From Gammaproteobacteria bacterium (GTDB lineage Bacteria; Pseudomonadota; Gammaproteobacteria; Enterobacterales; Neiellaceae), in contig JAFOOX010000027.1 in the NCBI GenBank assembly GCA_017425245.1, positions 62,001 to 126,000 of the forward strand: a DNA stretch of 64,000 nucleotides. The letters are read 5' to 3'. Each line of letters begins with the position of its first letter. Position 1 is the stretch's first letter. The notes under the pieces are model-generated. The model was not told the DNA's origin, did no database searches, and saw nothing but the letters and a program-made list of their open reading frames with translations. The translations under genes and the position numbers were made by a program. Positions 48,020-56,709 of this stretch are shown here, piece by piece.

Positions 48020-48038
48020 GTCAATCCGTCGTGACAGT

Positions 48039-48797
48039 TCAGAGGGCGCGAGTCGCGCCCGCCAGATCTTCCAACTGCTTCATGTCACTGACGGTGATGT
48101 ACTTGCCTTTAACCTCAATCATGCCGCTCTTCTGGAACCGGCCAAGCAGGCGACTGATGGTCTCTACCGTCAAGCCTAGATAGTTACCGATATCGCCACG
48201 GGTCATTGACAAGCGGAACTCGCGTGGCGAGAAGCCACGCTCACCAAAACGGGATGACAGGCTGTAAATGAAAGCGGCCAAACGCTCCTCGGCCGATTTT
48301 TTTGACAGCAGCACGATCATCTCCTGATCACCCACAATTTCGTTGCTCATCAGGCGCATCACCTGCTGACGCAGCTTGGGCATCTTACCGGTGAGCACGT
48401 CCAGATTTTCGAAAGGAATTTCGCACACCATTGAAGTTTCCAAGGCCTGCGCAAAGCTCTGGTGATTACCACTGCCAACTGCATCGAAACCCACCAGATC
48501 CCCGGCAAGATGGAAGCCGGTGATCTGCTCTTCACCCTGCTCGGTGATGGTGTAGCTCTTGATGGTGCCGGCACGGATCGCGAATAGCGATTTCAGCGGC
48601 TCGCCCGCCTTGAAGAGTTCATCACCCTTATGAATAGGGCGCTTGCGCTCAATGATCTCGTCAAGCTGATCCAGCTCGGCCTCATTGAGGGTGTAGGGAA
48701 TACACAGCTGGCTGATACTGCAGTTTTGGCAGTGAATGGCGCAGGCGCCGTTCATTACGCGCTTGCCAGAAGTTCCCGCGGCATTGTCATAACCCAT
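48039..48797 (-). CDS. fnr: Oxygen-sensing regulator FNR (EtrA)
   Basis: 252-residue FNR, which binds a 4Fe-4S cluster under anoxia and activates or represses respiratory genes. Cluster cysteines are C23, C26 and C32 ([10 protein letters not shown]) plus C125 in [10 protein letters not shown], matching E. coli C20/C23/C29/C122. The cyclic-nucleotide-like domain is followed by a helix-turn-helix with [20 protein letters not shown] (E-xx-SR recognition). The sequence is closely related to enterobacterial FNR. It lies next to the cbb3 genes, which are commonly FNR targets. Confidence 0.97.
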   Translation of the reverse strand: MGYDNAAGTSGKRVMNGACAIHCQNCSISQLCIPYTLNEAELDQLDEIIERKRPIHKGDELFKAGEPLKSLFAIRAGTIKSYTITEQGEEQITGFHLAGDLVGFDAVGSGNHQSFAQALETSMVCEIPFENLDVLTGKMPKLRQQVMRLMSNEIVGDQEMIVLLSKKSAEERLAAFIYSLSSRFGERGFSPREFRLSMTRGDIGNYLGLTVETISRLLGRFQKSGMIEVKGKYITVSDMKQLEDLAGATRAL

Positions 48798-48872
48798 CGA
48801 ATATTGATCCGGAGCATGAATCCGGCGTTGATGATAACAACTTCCGTGGCGCGTTAAAACGTCGAAATCCGC

Positions 48873-49517
48873 TTAGCTGCCAATGATCAGCAGTAGCCCC
48901 ATAATCATCACCAGCAGCCCACTGAAGCGGCTCAGCTGCTGCCGCGGGACGCGTGTCAGTAGCGCCTCGCCGCCGACAGTTGCCAGCAGCAGCAACGGCA
49001 GGGTCGCCATGCCGAAGCTGGCCATCAGCAAGGCGCCATCCAGTGCTGACGGTTGGGCCAGCGCCCACAGCAGCACGCCATAGACCAGCCCACAGGGCAG
49101 CCAACCCCACAGCAGCCCGAACAGCAGCGCCTGAAACAGGGTGCGAGGCGGAAGGATCGGCTGCAGCGTTTGACTTAAGCGTTGCCACAGTGGTGACAGC
49201 CAGCGCTCCAGGTGGTGAAAGCCACGCCACCAGCCGGTGAGCTGAAAGCCGGTAATGATGATGAGGAGACCCAGCATCCAGCGCCACGCGGGGTGATCGA
49301 GGCGAATGTTGCCAATGGTGCTGAGGTTGCTGCTGGCTCCGGCCACCGCCGCGCCCGCAACCATATAGCTGACGATACGCCCCAGCTGGGCCATCAGTAG
49401 AAGCTTGGGGCTGCGCCCCAAGCGCATCGCCAGTACCAGCGGGCCGCACATCGCCAAACAATGGCCTCCACCCAGCAGTCCGGCCGTGACAGCCGCCAGG
49501 TACTCAGGCGCGATCAT
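48873..49517 (-). CDS. Sulfite exporter TauE/SafE-family protein (cbb3-linked)
   Basis: 214 residues from the ATG at 49517, overlapping the end of ccoS by 14 bases; longer in-frame starts extend into ccoS. About six membrane helices and a Cys-containing first segment (GGGHCLAMCGPLVLAM) with a second WLPCGLVYGVLLWA mark the CcoA/SafE-like subgroup often found next to ccoS and thought to aid copper or heme supply to cbb3 oxidase. Function here is inferred from position. Confidence 0.82.
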   Translation of the reverse strand: MIAPEYLAAVTAGLLGGGHCLAMCGPLVLAMRLGRSPKLLLMAQLGRIVSYMVAGAAVAGASSNLSTIGNIRLDHPAWRWMLGLLIIITGFQLTGWWRGFHHLERWLSPLWQRLSQTLQPILPPRTLFQALLFGLLWGWLPCGLVYGVLLWALAQPSALDGALLMASFGMATLPLLLLATVGGEALLTRVPRQQLSRFSGLLVMIMGLLLIIGS

Positions 49518-49695
49518 CGGGTTTAGTCGGTTCCGCGTTCGTTTTACTCTGGGGACGAGCGTCGTCATAAAGTACTGAACGGCCATGGCGATCGAGATCG
49601 TCAAACTGGCCACGCCGCGCCGCCCAAATGAACAGGGCTACCGCAATGATGGAGAAGATCATCGCCACCGGAATCAGTACATAGATGATACTCAT
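49504..49695 (-). CDS. ccoS: cbb3 oxidase maturation protein CcoS (FixS)
   Basis: 63-residue single-span membrane protein, start MSIIYVLIPVAMIFSIIAVA, then WAARRGQFDDLDRHGRSVLYDD, the family's conserved WA-x-GQF-DD motif. CcoS is needed for cofactor insertion into the catalytic subunit of cbb3 oxidases. The ATG overlaps the ccoI stop (ATGA), and its end overlaps the TauE-like gene. Gene order I-S is standard. Confidence 0.95.
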   Translation of the reverse strand: MSIIYVLIPVAMIFSIIAVALFIWAARRGQFDDLDRHGRSVLYDDARPQSKTNAEPTKPDDRA

Positions 49696-52079
49696 GAGAA
49701 GCGCAGTAACCTGGATGCGTTGACGACAACCACCACCGAGCTAAGCGACATGCCCAAGGCGGCGAACCAGGGGGTAATCAGCCCCGCAATTGCCAAAGGT
49801 ACCACGATCAGGTTGTAAAGCATCGCCCAGCCCAGATTCTGGTGGGCGATGCGGGTAGCTGCAGTGGCCATGCGCAACAGCAGCGGCAAACCGTCCAGCC
49901 GCTCAGATACCATCACCACATCGGCGCTCTGTTTGGCCAGATCGGTGCCGGCCCCCATGGCCACGGAGCAATCGGCCTGGGCCAAGGTTGGGGCGTCATT
50001 GATGCCATCGCCAACTGCCAGTACCCGCTCACCATTGGCTTGCAGGGCGGTGATCCGCGCCTGCTTCTGCTGAGGCGACAACCCCAATCCAACATGCTCA
50101 AGATCGAGTCCACTGAGCAGGCTGGCGGCACCGGCTCCAGGATCGCCACTGGCGACTTCAAGCACCAGGCCCCGGTTTTTGAGCAGCGCACAAACAGCAC
50201 CGGCATCATCGCGCAGCTGATCGGCAAACCACAAGTGAGCGAGGGGCTGGCCGTCAGCAAACAGCGTTACCGCGATGCGAGCACTTGGCTCAGCAGCCAT
50301 CGACAGACTGGCGCCAAACCAGTCTGGCCGCCCCAACGCATAGCCGATGCCATTGATGGTGCCGCTAACCCCCAGCCCCGGATGGTTAGTGCGATCACTG
50401 ACCTCTGGCAAACGGCAGCTATCATCGCGCAGGGCACGGGCCACCGGATGTTCAGAGTTTTGCTCCAAGGCCCGGGCGAGTTGCAGGATCTGTTGCTCAT
50501 CAATCAACGACAACGGCTTAACCTCATCCAGCTGCAAGCGGCCACGGGTGAGGGTGCCTGTTTTGTCGAACACCACCCGGCTGACTTGGGCCAGCGGCTC
50601 GAAGGCACTGCTACGCCGGATCAACACGCCAAACTGGCTCAAGCGGGCGATAGCACTGGATAATGCGGCCGGGGTGGCCAACGCCAAGGCACAGGGGCAG
50701 GTAGCCACCAGCAGGGCCAAGGCCACATCAAAAGCCCGATTGGCATCCAACCACAGGTACCATAGGACATAAGCAAAGGCGGTCAGCAGTAACTGGCCAA
50801 TGACAAAACGGCTGGCAATCCGGTCGGCCAAGGTCGCCCAGCGCGGCCGTTCCGCCAACGCCAGGGTTTGATGGCGAATGATATTGGCGAGCAGTGAATC
50901 ACCCCGTTGACGCACCACCAGCAACTGCAGTGGCGAGCCACCGTTGACGCTGCCGGCGTATACCAAGCTGCCCGGCCACTTGGCCACGGGCAGGCTTTCG
51001 CCAGTGAGCAGCGACTCATCGACATCGCCATTGCCAACTTCAACCCGGGCGTCGGCGGGAATCGCCTGGCCGGGAGCAACCAACACCCGATCACCCGTCT
51101 TGAGGGTGGCAACAGCCACCTCGGTCAGCTGCCCGTCATCATTTAACCGGCGGGCCATCAACGGCATGGAGCGACGCAGATTGCCGGTGTGCTCGCTGGC
51201 GCGGCGTCTCGCCCGATGTTCGAGCAGGCGGCCGATCAGCAGAAAGAACACGAACATGGTGACGGATTCAAAATAGACTTCGCCATAGCCCCTGACCGTG
51301 GCCAGGGTGCTGGCGCCAAATGCCAGTAACAGCGCCAGCGATACCGGCAGATCCATACCCGGCTTGCCGGCCAGCAGCCCACGTAGGGCCCCCAGATGAA
51401 AGGGCAGCGCCGCATAACCAACCACAGGCGCAGAAAAAACCAGGCTGACCCAGCGCAGATAGTGTTCAAAGTCCGCATCCATGTCGGCGAAGGTGCCGTA
51501 CCACAGCGATATGGCGGCCATCATCACCTGCATCGAGGCGATGGCAGCCACCGCCAGCTGGATCAATAGCGCCTGACTCTCACGCCGGTACTGTTTTTCC
51601 TCGGCCTCAGGCAGGAAAGGGATGGCGCGATAACCAAGCTGGCGCAGCAGGCGCAACAGGCTGCTCAGGGCGACCGTGGGCTGGTGCCAACGCAACACCA
51701 GCCGTTGCGCAGCAAGGTTGACCAACACGCGGGTCACTCCGGCCTGCTGACCAAGCAGGTGCTCAATCAGCCAAGCGCAGGCACTACAGCGTAACCCTTC
51801 AACCACCAGTTCGGCCTCACGCTCGTCACCATCGGCAACCACAAATTCCGCTTGAACGGCTTCGAGATCGACCGCCGTCAGATCGTCGTCTGCAGTTAAC
51901 GCAGTGGGCGACAGTTGTTCGCGGATCTGGTAAAACTGACCGAGGCCAGCGCCATCAATCATCAACGCTGCAGCACGACAACCTTCACAACACATGCGCT
52001 GTTGCTGGCCGCCGATTTCGGCACTGATGTCGACCCCGTCAGGGATCAGCTCACCACAGTGGAAGCAACTCAGGCTCAT
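49692..52079 (-). CDS. ccoI: Copper-transporting P1B-type ATPase CcoI (FixI)
   Basis: 795 residues from the ATG at 52079, overlapping the ccoH stop. Order: N-terminal metal-binding domain with CCEGC and heavy-metal GLRCSACAWLIE, eight membrane helices with the CPC transport motif (TCPCALALATP), phosphorylation site DKTGT, and the hinge GDGINDAP. CcoI exports copper to the periplasmic side for cbb3 assembly. The in-frame ATG at 52139 inside ccoH is rejected because it would add 20 residues before MSLSCFHCGE, a good start. Confidence 0.95.
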   Translation of the reverse strand: MSLSCFHCGELIPDGVDISAEIGGQQQRMCCEGCRAAALMIDGAGLGQFYQIREQLSPTALTADDDLTAVDLEAVQAEFVVADGDEREAELVVEGLRCSACAWLIEHLLGQQAGVTRVLVNLAAQRLVLRWHQPTVALSSLLRLLRQLGYRAIPFLPEAEEKQYRRESQALLIQLAVAAIASMQVMMAAISLWYGTFADMDADFEHYLRWVSLVFSAPVVGYAALPFHLGALRGLLAGKPGMDLPVSLALLLAFGASTLATVRGYGEVYFESVTMFVFFLLIGRLLEHRARRRASEHTGNLRRSMPLMARRLNDDGQLTEVAVATLKTGDRVLVAPGQAIPADARVEVGNGDVDESLLTGESLPVAKWPGSLVYAGSVNGGSPLQLLVVRQRGDSLLANIIRHQTLALAERPRWATLADRIASRFVIGQLLLTAFAYVLWYLWLDANRAFDVALALLVATCPCALALATPAALSSAIARLSQFGVLIRRSSAFEPLAQVSRVVFDKTGTLTRGRLQLDEVKPLSLIDEQQILQLARALEQNSEHPVARALRDDSCRLPEVSDRTNHPGLGVSGTINGIGYALGRPDWFGASLSMAAEPSARIAVTLFADGQPLAHLWFADQLRDDAGAVCALLKNRGLVLEVASGDPGAGAASLLSGLDLEHVGLGLSPQQKQARITALQANGERVLAVGDGINDAPTLAQADCSVAMGAGTDLAKQSADVVMVSERLDGLPLLLRMATAATRIAHQNLGWAMLYNLIVVPLAIAGLITPWFAALGMSLSSVVVVVNASRLLRFS

Positions 52080-52561
52080 CGGGCAATCAGGTTGATCGGC
52101 ATGGTACGGGGCAAAGAGAATTGGTCCTGCAGCAGCCACTCACCATCCATGGCTTCAATGGCGATGCGCCATTGACCACTCAATGGAGTGGTCAATGCCC
52201 CACGCAACGCACCGCTGGCATCGGCGGTGATTACCAGATGCTGGTCATGGTCAGCCAAGGTTGGATGATATAGGTGCACACGCGCCGCATTAACAGCGGC
52301 ACTGCTAGGCTGCTGGCGAACGACCAGACTGTCATTGTCGATAGTTAGTGCAAAGGCTAACCCCATCGCTGCCGCGCGCTCCTGTCGGACCAGCGACTGA
52401 TTGATCGCTTTCCCTTTCTTGTAGTAATCATCAACTACCATGTCGTTGTGGCCACTGGTAGCAATTATCACCAGACTAAGGCCAGAAACCACACCAACCA
52501 GTGGAATGGCAATCACGAACCACACCCAGAACTGTTTAAACCAAGGCAAAGCAGTAGTCAT
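52076..52561 (-). CDS. ccoH: cbb3 oxidase assembly protein CcoH (FixH)
   Basis: 161-residue membrane-anchored FixH. One helix (about 10-34) is followed by a periplasmic domain that begins NDMVVDDYYKKGKAINQ, the family's signature DDYYK, and continues as a beta-rich fold. It is needed for stable cbb3 assembly. Its stop overlaps the ccoI ATG. It is separated from ccoP by a terminator. No ccoG lies between, unlike some genomes. Confidence 0.93.
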   Translation of the reverse strand: MTTALPWFKQFWVWFVIAIPLVGVVSGLSLVIIATSGHNDMVVDDYYKKGKAINQSLVRQERAAAMGLAFALTIDNDSLVVRQQPSSAAVNAARVHLYHPTLADHDQHLVITADASGALRGALTTPLSGQWRIAIEAMDGEWLLQDQFSLPRTMPINLIAR

Positions 52562-52612
52562 CAGGGATCACCAACGTCAAGAGCCGCAGCGATACTCTGC
52601 CGCTGGCTGAGT

Positions 52613-52643
52613 CCAAAAACAATTGGGGCCGCAAGGCGGCCCC
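52613..52643 (-). terminator. Intrinsic terminator of ccoNOQP
   Basis: On the minus strand GGGGCCGC, loop CTT, GCGGCCCC is followed by AATTGTTTTT. It sits 21 bases after the ccoP stop and ends the structural operon before ccoH, so ccoHIS must be served by its own promoter or by partial read-through. Confidence 0.8.
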
Positions 52644-52663
52644 GTAGGTTTTAGCCCGCGGCC

Positions 52664-53650
52664 TTAGTTAACAGGTTGATTAGACAAGCTGTAAACGTAA
52701 GCCGTGAGCAGATGGATTTTGTCGTCGCCGAGAATCTGCTGCCATGCTGGCATCACTCCGGCAAGACCGTGGCGCAAGGTTGCTTCCACAGCGCGACGCG
52801 AACCGCCATAAAGCCAGATGTCGTCTGTCAGGTTAGGGGCACCAATCGCCTGTTGGGCCGGGTCGGTGAAACTGAGCACGCTACCCTTGCCCTCGGCGCC
52901 GTGGCAGGCGGCACATAAAGCGTACTGAGCTTTACCGGCGGCCGCTTCAGTGGCATCAACCTTACGGCCAGACAGGCTGAGCACATAGGCCGCCATGTTC
53001 TTGATACCCTCATCGCCCAGTGCGGCCTCCCAGCCTGGCATCGCAGCGATGCGACCTTTGACCAAGGTTTCCTTAATCGCCGCCGCCGAACCACCATACA
53101 ACCAATCGTTATCGGTCAGGTTGGGAAAACCAACCCCGCCGCGGGCATCGGCACCATGACATTGCGCACAGTTTTGCAGGAACAGACGGCGCCCAATCTG
53201 AACTGCTACTGGATCACGGGCAATATCTTCAACTGGACGATCACGAAACTTGGCAAAGACCGGTTCAGTGATCTCCTTACCACGGGCGATTTCGCGCTCG
53301 TACTGCACACGCTCACCGTTCTGCTCTGCTAGCGCTTTAGCCTTTTCGATATCCTCCAGTGAGCGCACGTCCAGATGAGCACTCTTCCATTTAAAGAGGC
53401 CCGGATAGTTACCCAAGCCGGGGTAAGCCACCAGATATCCCAAGCCAAAGATGATCATGGCGATGAACATGTAGGTCCACCAGGCAGGCAACGGGTTGTT
53501 GAGCTCTTCGATACCGTCGAAGTTGTGGCCCATGCTCTTGCCTTCCTCGACCCCCATCTTGTCGGTCCAGCACCACCACAGCAGGTAGGCACAACCAAAG
53601 ATGGTGAAGAGCGAGATAACAGTGACGAAAATGGATAATCCGGTGCTCAT
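52664..53650 (-). CDS. ccoP: cbb3 oxidase diheme subunit CcoP (FixP)
   Basis: 328 residues. Two N-terminal membrane helices (about 5-30 and 58-78) are followed by two class-I cytochrome c domains with heme motifs CAQCH and CAACH and distal Met ligands in MPGWEAAL and MPAWQQIL. It passes electrons from cytochrome c to CcoO and CcoN. The ATG overlaps the ccoQ stop (ATGA). It is the last gene of ccoNOQP and is followed by a terminator. Confidence 0.96.
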   Translation of the reverse strand: MSTGLSIFVTVISLFTIFGCAYLLWWCWTDKMGVEEGKSMGHNFDGIEELNNPLPAWWTYMFIAMIIFGLGYLVAYPGLGNYPGLFKWKSAHLDVRSLEDIEKAKALAEQNGERVQYEREIARGKEITEPVFAKFRDRPVEDIARDPVAVQIGRRLFLQNCAQCHGADARGGVGFPNLTDNDWLYGGSAAAIKETLVKGRIAAMPGWEAALGDEGIKNMAAYVLSLSGRKVDATEAAAGKAQYALCAACHGAEGKGSVLSFTDPAQQAIGAPNLTDDIWLYGGSRRAVEATLRHGLAGVMPAWQQILGDDKIHLLTAYVYSLSNQPVN

Positions 53651-53823
53651 TGTTTTGGCTCCTGCGAGCGCGGCGTTTTGGCGCCAGGCTCGTCATCAAA
53701 AATGCTGTTGGCCGCCTGGTCGAAGCGCGACTGCTGGCGCTTGCCATAGGCCCACCACACGACGCCGATAAACAGCACCAGTAGCAGGGCGGTCATTACG
53801 CCACGCAGCGTTTGGTAATCCAT
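53647..53823 (-). CDS. ccoQ: cbb3 oxidase small subunit CcoQ (FixQ)
   Basis: 58-residue protein, starting MDYQTLRGVMTALLLVLFIG, a single membrane helix, then WWAYGKRQQSRFDQAANSIF and an acidic tail (DDEPGAK). The GKR-x5-F-D-AA motif after the helix is the usual CcoQ signature. GAGG lies eight bases before the ATG, and its stop overlaps the ccoP ATG. It stabilises the complex. Position between ccoO and ccoP is as expected. Confidence 0.95.
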   Translation of the reverse strand: MDYQTLRGVMTALLLVLFIGVVWWAYGKRQQSRFDQAANSIFDDEPGAKTPRSQEPKQ

Positions 53824-53835
53824 CGCTCAGGCCTC

Positions 53836-54447
53836 TTATTTCAGCGCAGTGCCAAGCACCTGAAGGTAGGCAATGAGCGCCTCCATTTCGGTCTTGCCAA
53901 TCACGGTTGCCACATCAGCCTTCAACTCGTCATCGGAGCCATAAGGAACACCGAAGGAATCACGAAACACCTGCAGCTTTTTCAGGGTTAGCTCACCGTC
54001 CAGCGTATTCTTGTCGAGCCATGGGTATCCAGGCATGTTCGATTCTGGTACCACATCACGCGGATTGAGCAGATGACGGCGATGCCACTCATCTGAGTAA
54101 CGGCCGCCGACACGAGCCAGATCGGGGCCGGTACGCTTGGATCCCCACAGGAAGGGGTGCTCCCAAACCGATTCACCCGCTACTGAATAATGGCCATAGC
54201 GTTCGGTTTCGGCGCGGAAGGGACGGATCATCTGGCTGTGACAACCGCTACAGCCCTCACGAATATAGATATCCCGACCTTCCATCTGCAGCGCTGTGTA
54301 GGGTTTTAGGCCTTTGACCGGTTCGGTAGTTTCCCGCTGAAAGAACAGCGGCACGATCTCGACCAGCCCCCCCAGGCTGATGGCAAATACCATCAGGATG
54401 GCCATCAAGCCGACATTTTTCTCAACGAGTTCATGATTCAACTTCAT
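53836..54447 (-). CDS. ccoO: cbb3 oxidase monoheme subunit CcoO (FixO)
   Basis: 203-residue membrane-anchored cytochrome c subunit. One helix (about 13-36) is followed by a heme c domain with [12 protein letters not shown] and the axial Met in ESNMPGYPW. Conserved motifs [10 protein letters not shown] and [15 protein letters not shown] are present. AAGGTG lies nine bases before the ATG. It stands 12 bases after ccoN. Confidence 0.97.
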   Translation of the reverse strand: MKLNHELVEKNVGLMAILMVFAISLGGLVEIVPLFFQRETTEPVKGLKPYTALQMEGRDIYIREGCSGCHSQMIRPFRAETERYGHYSVAGESVWEHPFLWGSKRTGPDLARVGGRYSDEWHRRHLLNPRDVVPESNMPGYPWLDKNTLDGELTLKKLQVFRDSFGVPYGSDDELKADVATVIGKTEMEALIAYLQVLGTALK

Positions 54448-54459
54448 TGTTCTAACACC

Positions 54460-55899
54460 TTATGCCGGTTGTGCTTCGGCACGCAGCTCGCCCTTGGGGG
54501 CAGAGATGGTGCGCCAGGCGTTGTATGCCATCAGCAACATGCCGGAGAGGAAGAAGCAGCCACCAACGAAACGCAGGAAGTAGAAGTCGTAGGACGCCTG
54601 TAGCGACTGAACAAAGTTGTAGGTCAGGGTGCCGTCATCATTGACCGCACGCCACATCAACCCCTGCATCACACCGCTGATCCACATGGCCACGATGTAG
54701 AGCACCACACCGATGGTGGCCAGCCAGAAGTGGACGTTGATAAGCTGAGTGCTGTACATCCGTTCCTGATCGAACAGCTTGGGCAGCATGTGGTAAAGGG
54801 CGCCAATCGAAACCATCGCCACCCAGCCAAGAGCGCCGGAGTGAACGTGGCCGATGGTCCAATCGGTGTAGTGGGAGAGGGCATTCACGGTCTTGATCGC
54901 CATCATCGGACCCTCAAAGGTCGACATGCCATAGAACGACAACGAAACGATGAGGAAGCGCAGAATCGGATCGGTGCGCAGCTTATGCCAGGCACCCGAC
55001 AGGGTCATGATGCCGTTGATCATGCCGCCCCAGCTCGGCACGAACAGGATCAGCGACATCACCATCCCCAGCGACTGGGCCCAGTCCGGCAGCGCGGTGT
55101 AATGCAGATGGTGCGGACCAGCCCAGATATAGAGCGAGATCAGCGCCCAAAAGTGGACAATCGACAGGCGATAGGAGAACACCGGGCGCTCAGCCTGCTT
55201 GGGCACGAAGTAATACATCATGCCAAGGAAGCCGGCGGTGAGCAGGAAGCCGACCGCGTTGTGGCCATACCACCACTGCACCATGGCATCGACGGCACCG
55301 GCGTAGATCGAATAGGACTTCCACAGGCTGACCGGTATCGCCATGCTGTTAACGATGTGCAGCACCGCCACGGTAATGATGAAGGCCCCGAAGAACCAGT
55401 TGGCGACATAGATATGGGAGGTAGTACGTTTGACCAAAGTGCCGAAAAAGACCACAGCGTAAGCCACCCACACCAGCGTGATCAGGATGTCAATCGGCCA
55501 CTCCAGCTCGGCGTACTCCTTGGATGAGGTCAACCCCAGCGGCAGTGTGATGGCCGCTGCGACGATGACCGCCTGCCAGCCCCAGAACACAAAGCTGGCC
55601 AGCCAGCCGCAGAACAGCCGCGTCTGGCAGGTACGCTGCACGATGTAAAATGAGGTGGCCATCAAGGCACTGGTACCAAAGGCGAAGATCACCGCGTTGG
55701 TGTGCAGCGGGCGCAAACGGCTGTAGGTCAGCCACGGAATGTCGAAGTTGAGCACCGGCCATTTGAGCTGGGCAGCAATCAGAACACCGACGGCCATGCC
55801 GACGATACCCCAGATCACGGCCATCACGCTAAACTGCCGGACAACCGTATAGTTGTACTCCGGCGCTGAAGTTGCTTGGGTCATGGTATGTTTCGCCAT
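54460..55899 (-). CDS. ccoN: cbb3 oxidase catalytic subunit CcoN (FixN)
   Basis: 479-residue heme-copper oxidase subunit I of the cbb3 type, with about 12 membrane helices. Visible heme and copper ligands lie in [37 protein letters not shown] and [13 protein letters not shown]. It reduces oxygen at high affinity and pumps protons. The first ATG (55899) has AGG three bases upstream; an ATG five codons later is possible. No FNR box was seen in the short upstream gap, which it shares with a divergent lipoprotein gene. Confidence 0.97.
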   Translation of the reverse strand: MAKHTMTQATSAPEYNYTVVRQFSVMAVIWGIVGMAVGVLIAAQLKWPVLNFDIPWLTYSRLRPLHTNAVIFAFGTSALMATSFYIVQRTCQTRLFCGWLASFVFWGWQAVIVAAAITLPLGLTSSKEYAELEWPIDILITLVWVAYAVVFFGTLVKRTTSHIYVANWFFGAFIITVAVLHIVNSMAIPVSLWKSYSIYAGAVDAMVQWWYGHNAVGFLLTAGFLGMMYYFVPKQAERPVFSYRLSIVHFWALISLYIWAGPHHLHYTALPDWAQSLGMVMSLILFVPSWGGMINGIMTLSGAWHKLRTDPILRFLIVSLSFYGMSTFEGPMMAIKTVNALSHYTDWTIGHVHSGALGWVAMVSIGALYHMLPKLFDQERMYSTQLINVHFWLATIGVVLYIVAMWISGVMQGLMWRAVNDDGTLTYNFVQSLQASYDFYFLRFVGGCFFLSGMLLMAYNAWRTISAPKGELRAEAQPA

Positions 55900-55959
55900 T
55901 GCCTGTTTACCAACAAAACAACCGCACGGTATGCACCGGGCGGAAAAGCCTGAAAGAGT

Positions 55960-56496
55960 ATGAGTTCTTTTTTTCCTGTGAATTTTATGTCGTTAGTACA
56001 CAAAATCCTAGCACCGGGGCGCGCAGTGGGGACCCTGATCACGCATCAACAGCCGCTATCGGTGGCAGCAGCCTTGACCGTGGTTGCCGTGATGTTAACC
56101 GGTTGTCCGCAACAGCCGCAGACGCTGGCGAAAACGCCTGACTGTCAACCGGCCGCACAGTGGTGCACCCTCGGCGGCGCGTCGTCCGGTGGGCTTCGCG
56201 GTCGCTGGCGAATCGAAAGCAGTGCGCTGGTGATCGAGCAGGAACTGCAGTTCGTGGTTGAGGTCAACCAGCCGGTGAGGACTATCTCCGGGACCGTCTC
56301 GGGGGTCAACATGGCCATGGGCACCATGCCATTGTTTATCGACCGCATCGCCGGATCGCGCATTGAAGGGCGCATGCTGTTGCCGGCCTGCACCAATGAT
56401 CACATGCGTTGGCAGGCACAACTGACGATCGAGTCTATCAACAGTTCAACCGCAACCTTAGTGTCGCCAGTCTTTGAAACGACGGCACAGCCATGA
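55960..56496 (+). CDS. Hypothetical lipoprotein
   Basis: 178 residues from ATG 55960; an ATG at 55987 gives a shorter version. The N-terminus is long and then shows a hydrophobic stretch ending in a lipobox VAVMLTGC (cysteine about residue 49), so it is probably an outer- or inner-membrane lipoprotein. The mature part is about 130 residues, beta-rich, with cysteines in [10 protein letters not shown] and LLPACTN. No family was recognised. It is divergent from ccoN, and a related lipoprotein in this place is plausible for the group but not established here. Confidence 0.65.
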   Translation: MSSFFPVNFMSLVHKILAPGRAVGTLITHQQPLSVAAALTVVAVMLTGCPQQPQTLAKTPDCQPAAQWCTLGGASSGGLRGRWRIESSALVIEQELQFVVEVNQPVRTISGTVSGVNMAMGTMPLFIDRIAGSRIEGRMLLPACTNDHMRWQAQLTIESINSSTATLVSPVFETTAQP

Positions 56497-56674
56497 GGTG
56501 CGTGACCAGCGCCCAAGTATCGACGACAGGCACGCCGTAGAAGAGCAGGTCATTGCGATATTAAATTTAACATAATATACATTGTGCGCCATTGGACAAA
56601 AAGAGAAAAGCGCGTGCTGTCATGCTTTGCGCCACTTGCATCAAGCGTCATGGAATGACCATCGCAGGCCTGCG

Positions 56675-56680
56675 TATAAT
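56675..56680 (+). promoter_or_regulatory. Candidate -10 element of the YcbZ gene
   Basis: TATAAT lies 30 bases before the ATG; a weak -35 is present at best. The 56497-56709 gap has no other recognised signal. Confidence 0.35.
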
Positions 56681-56709
56681 CAGCTGGTCATCAAGGAGTT
56701 AGGACAATC

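Noticed and set aside
48815-48845. FNR autoregulatory box upstream of fnr
   Set aside because: TTGATGATAACAA and TTGATCCGGAGCATGAA look similar at a glance, but neither has a correct right arm.
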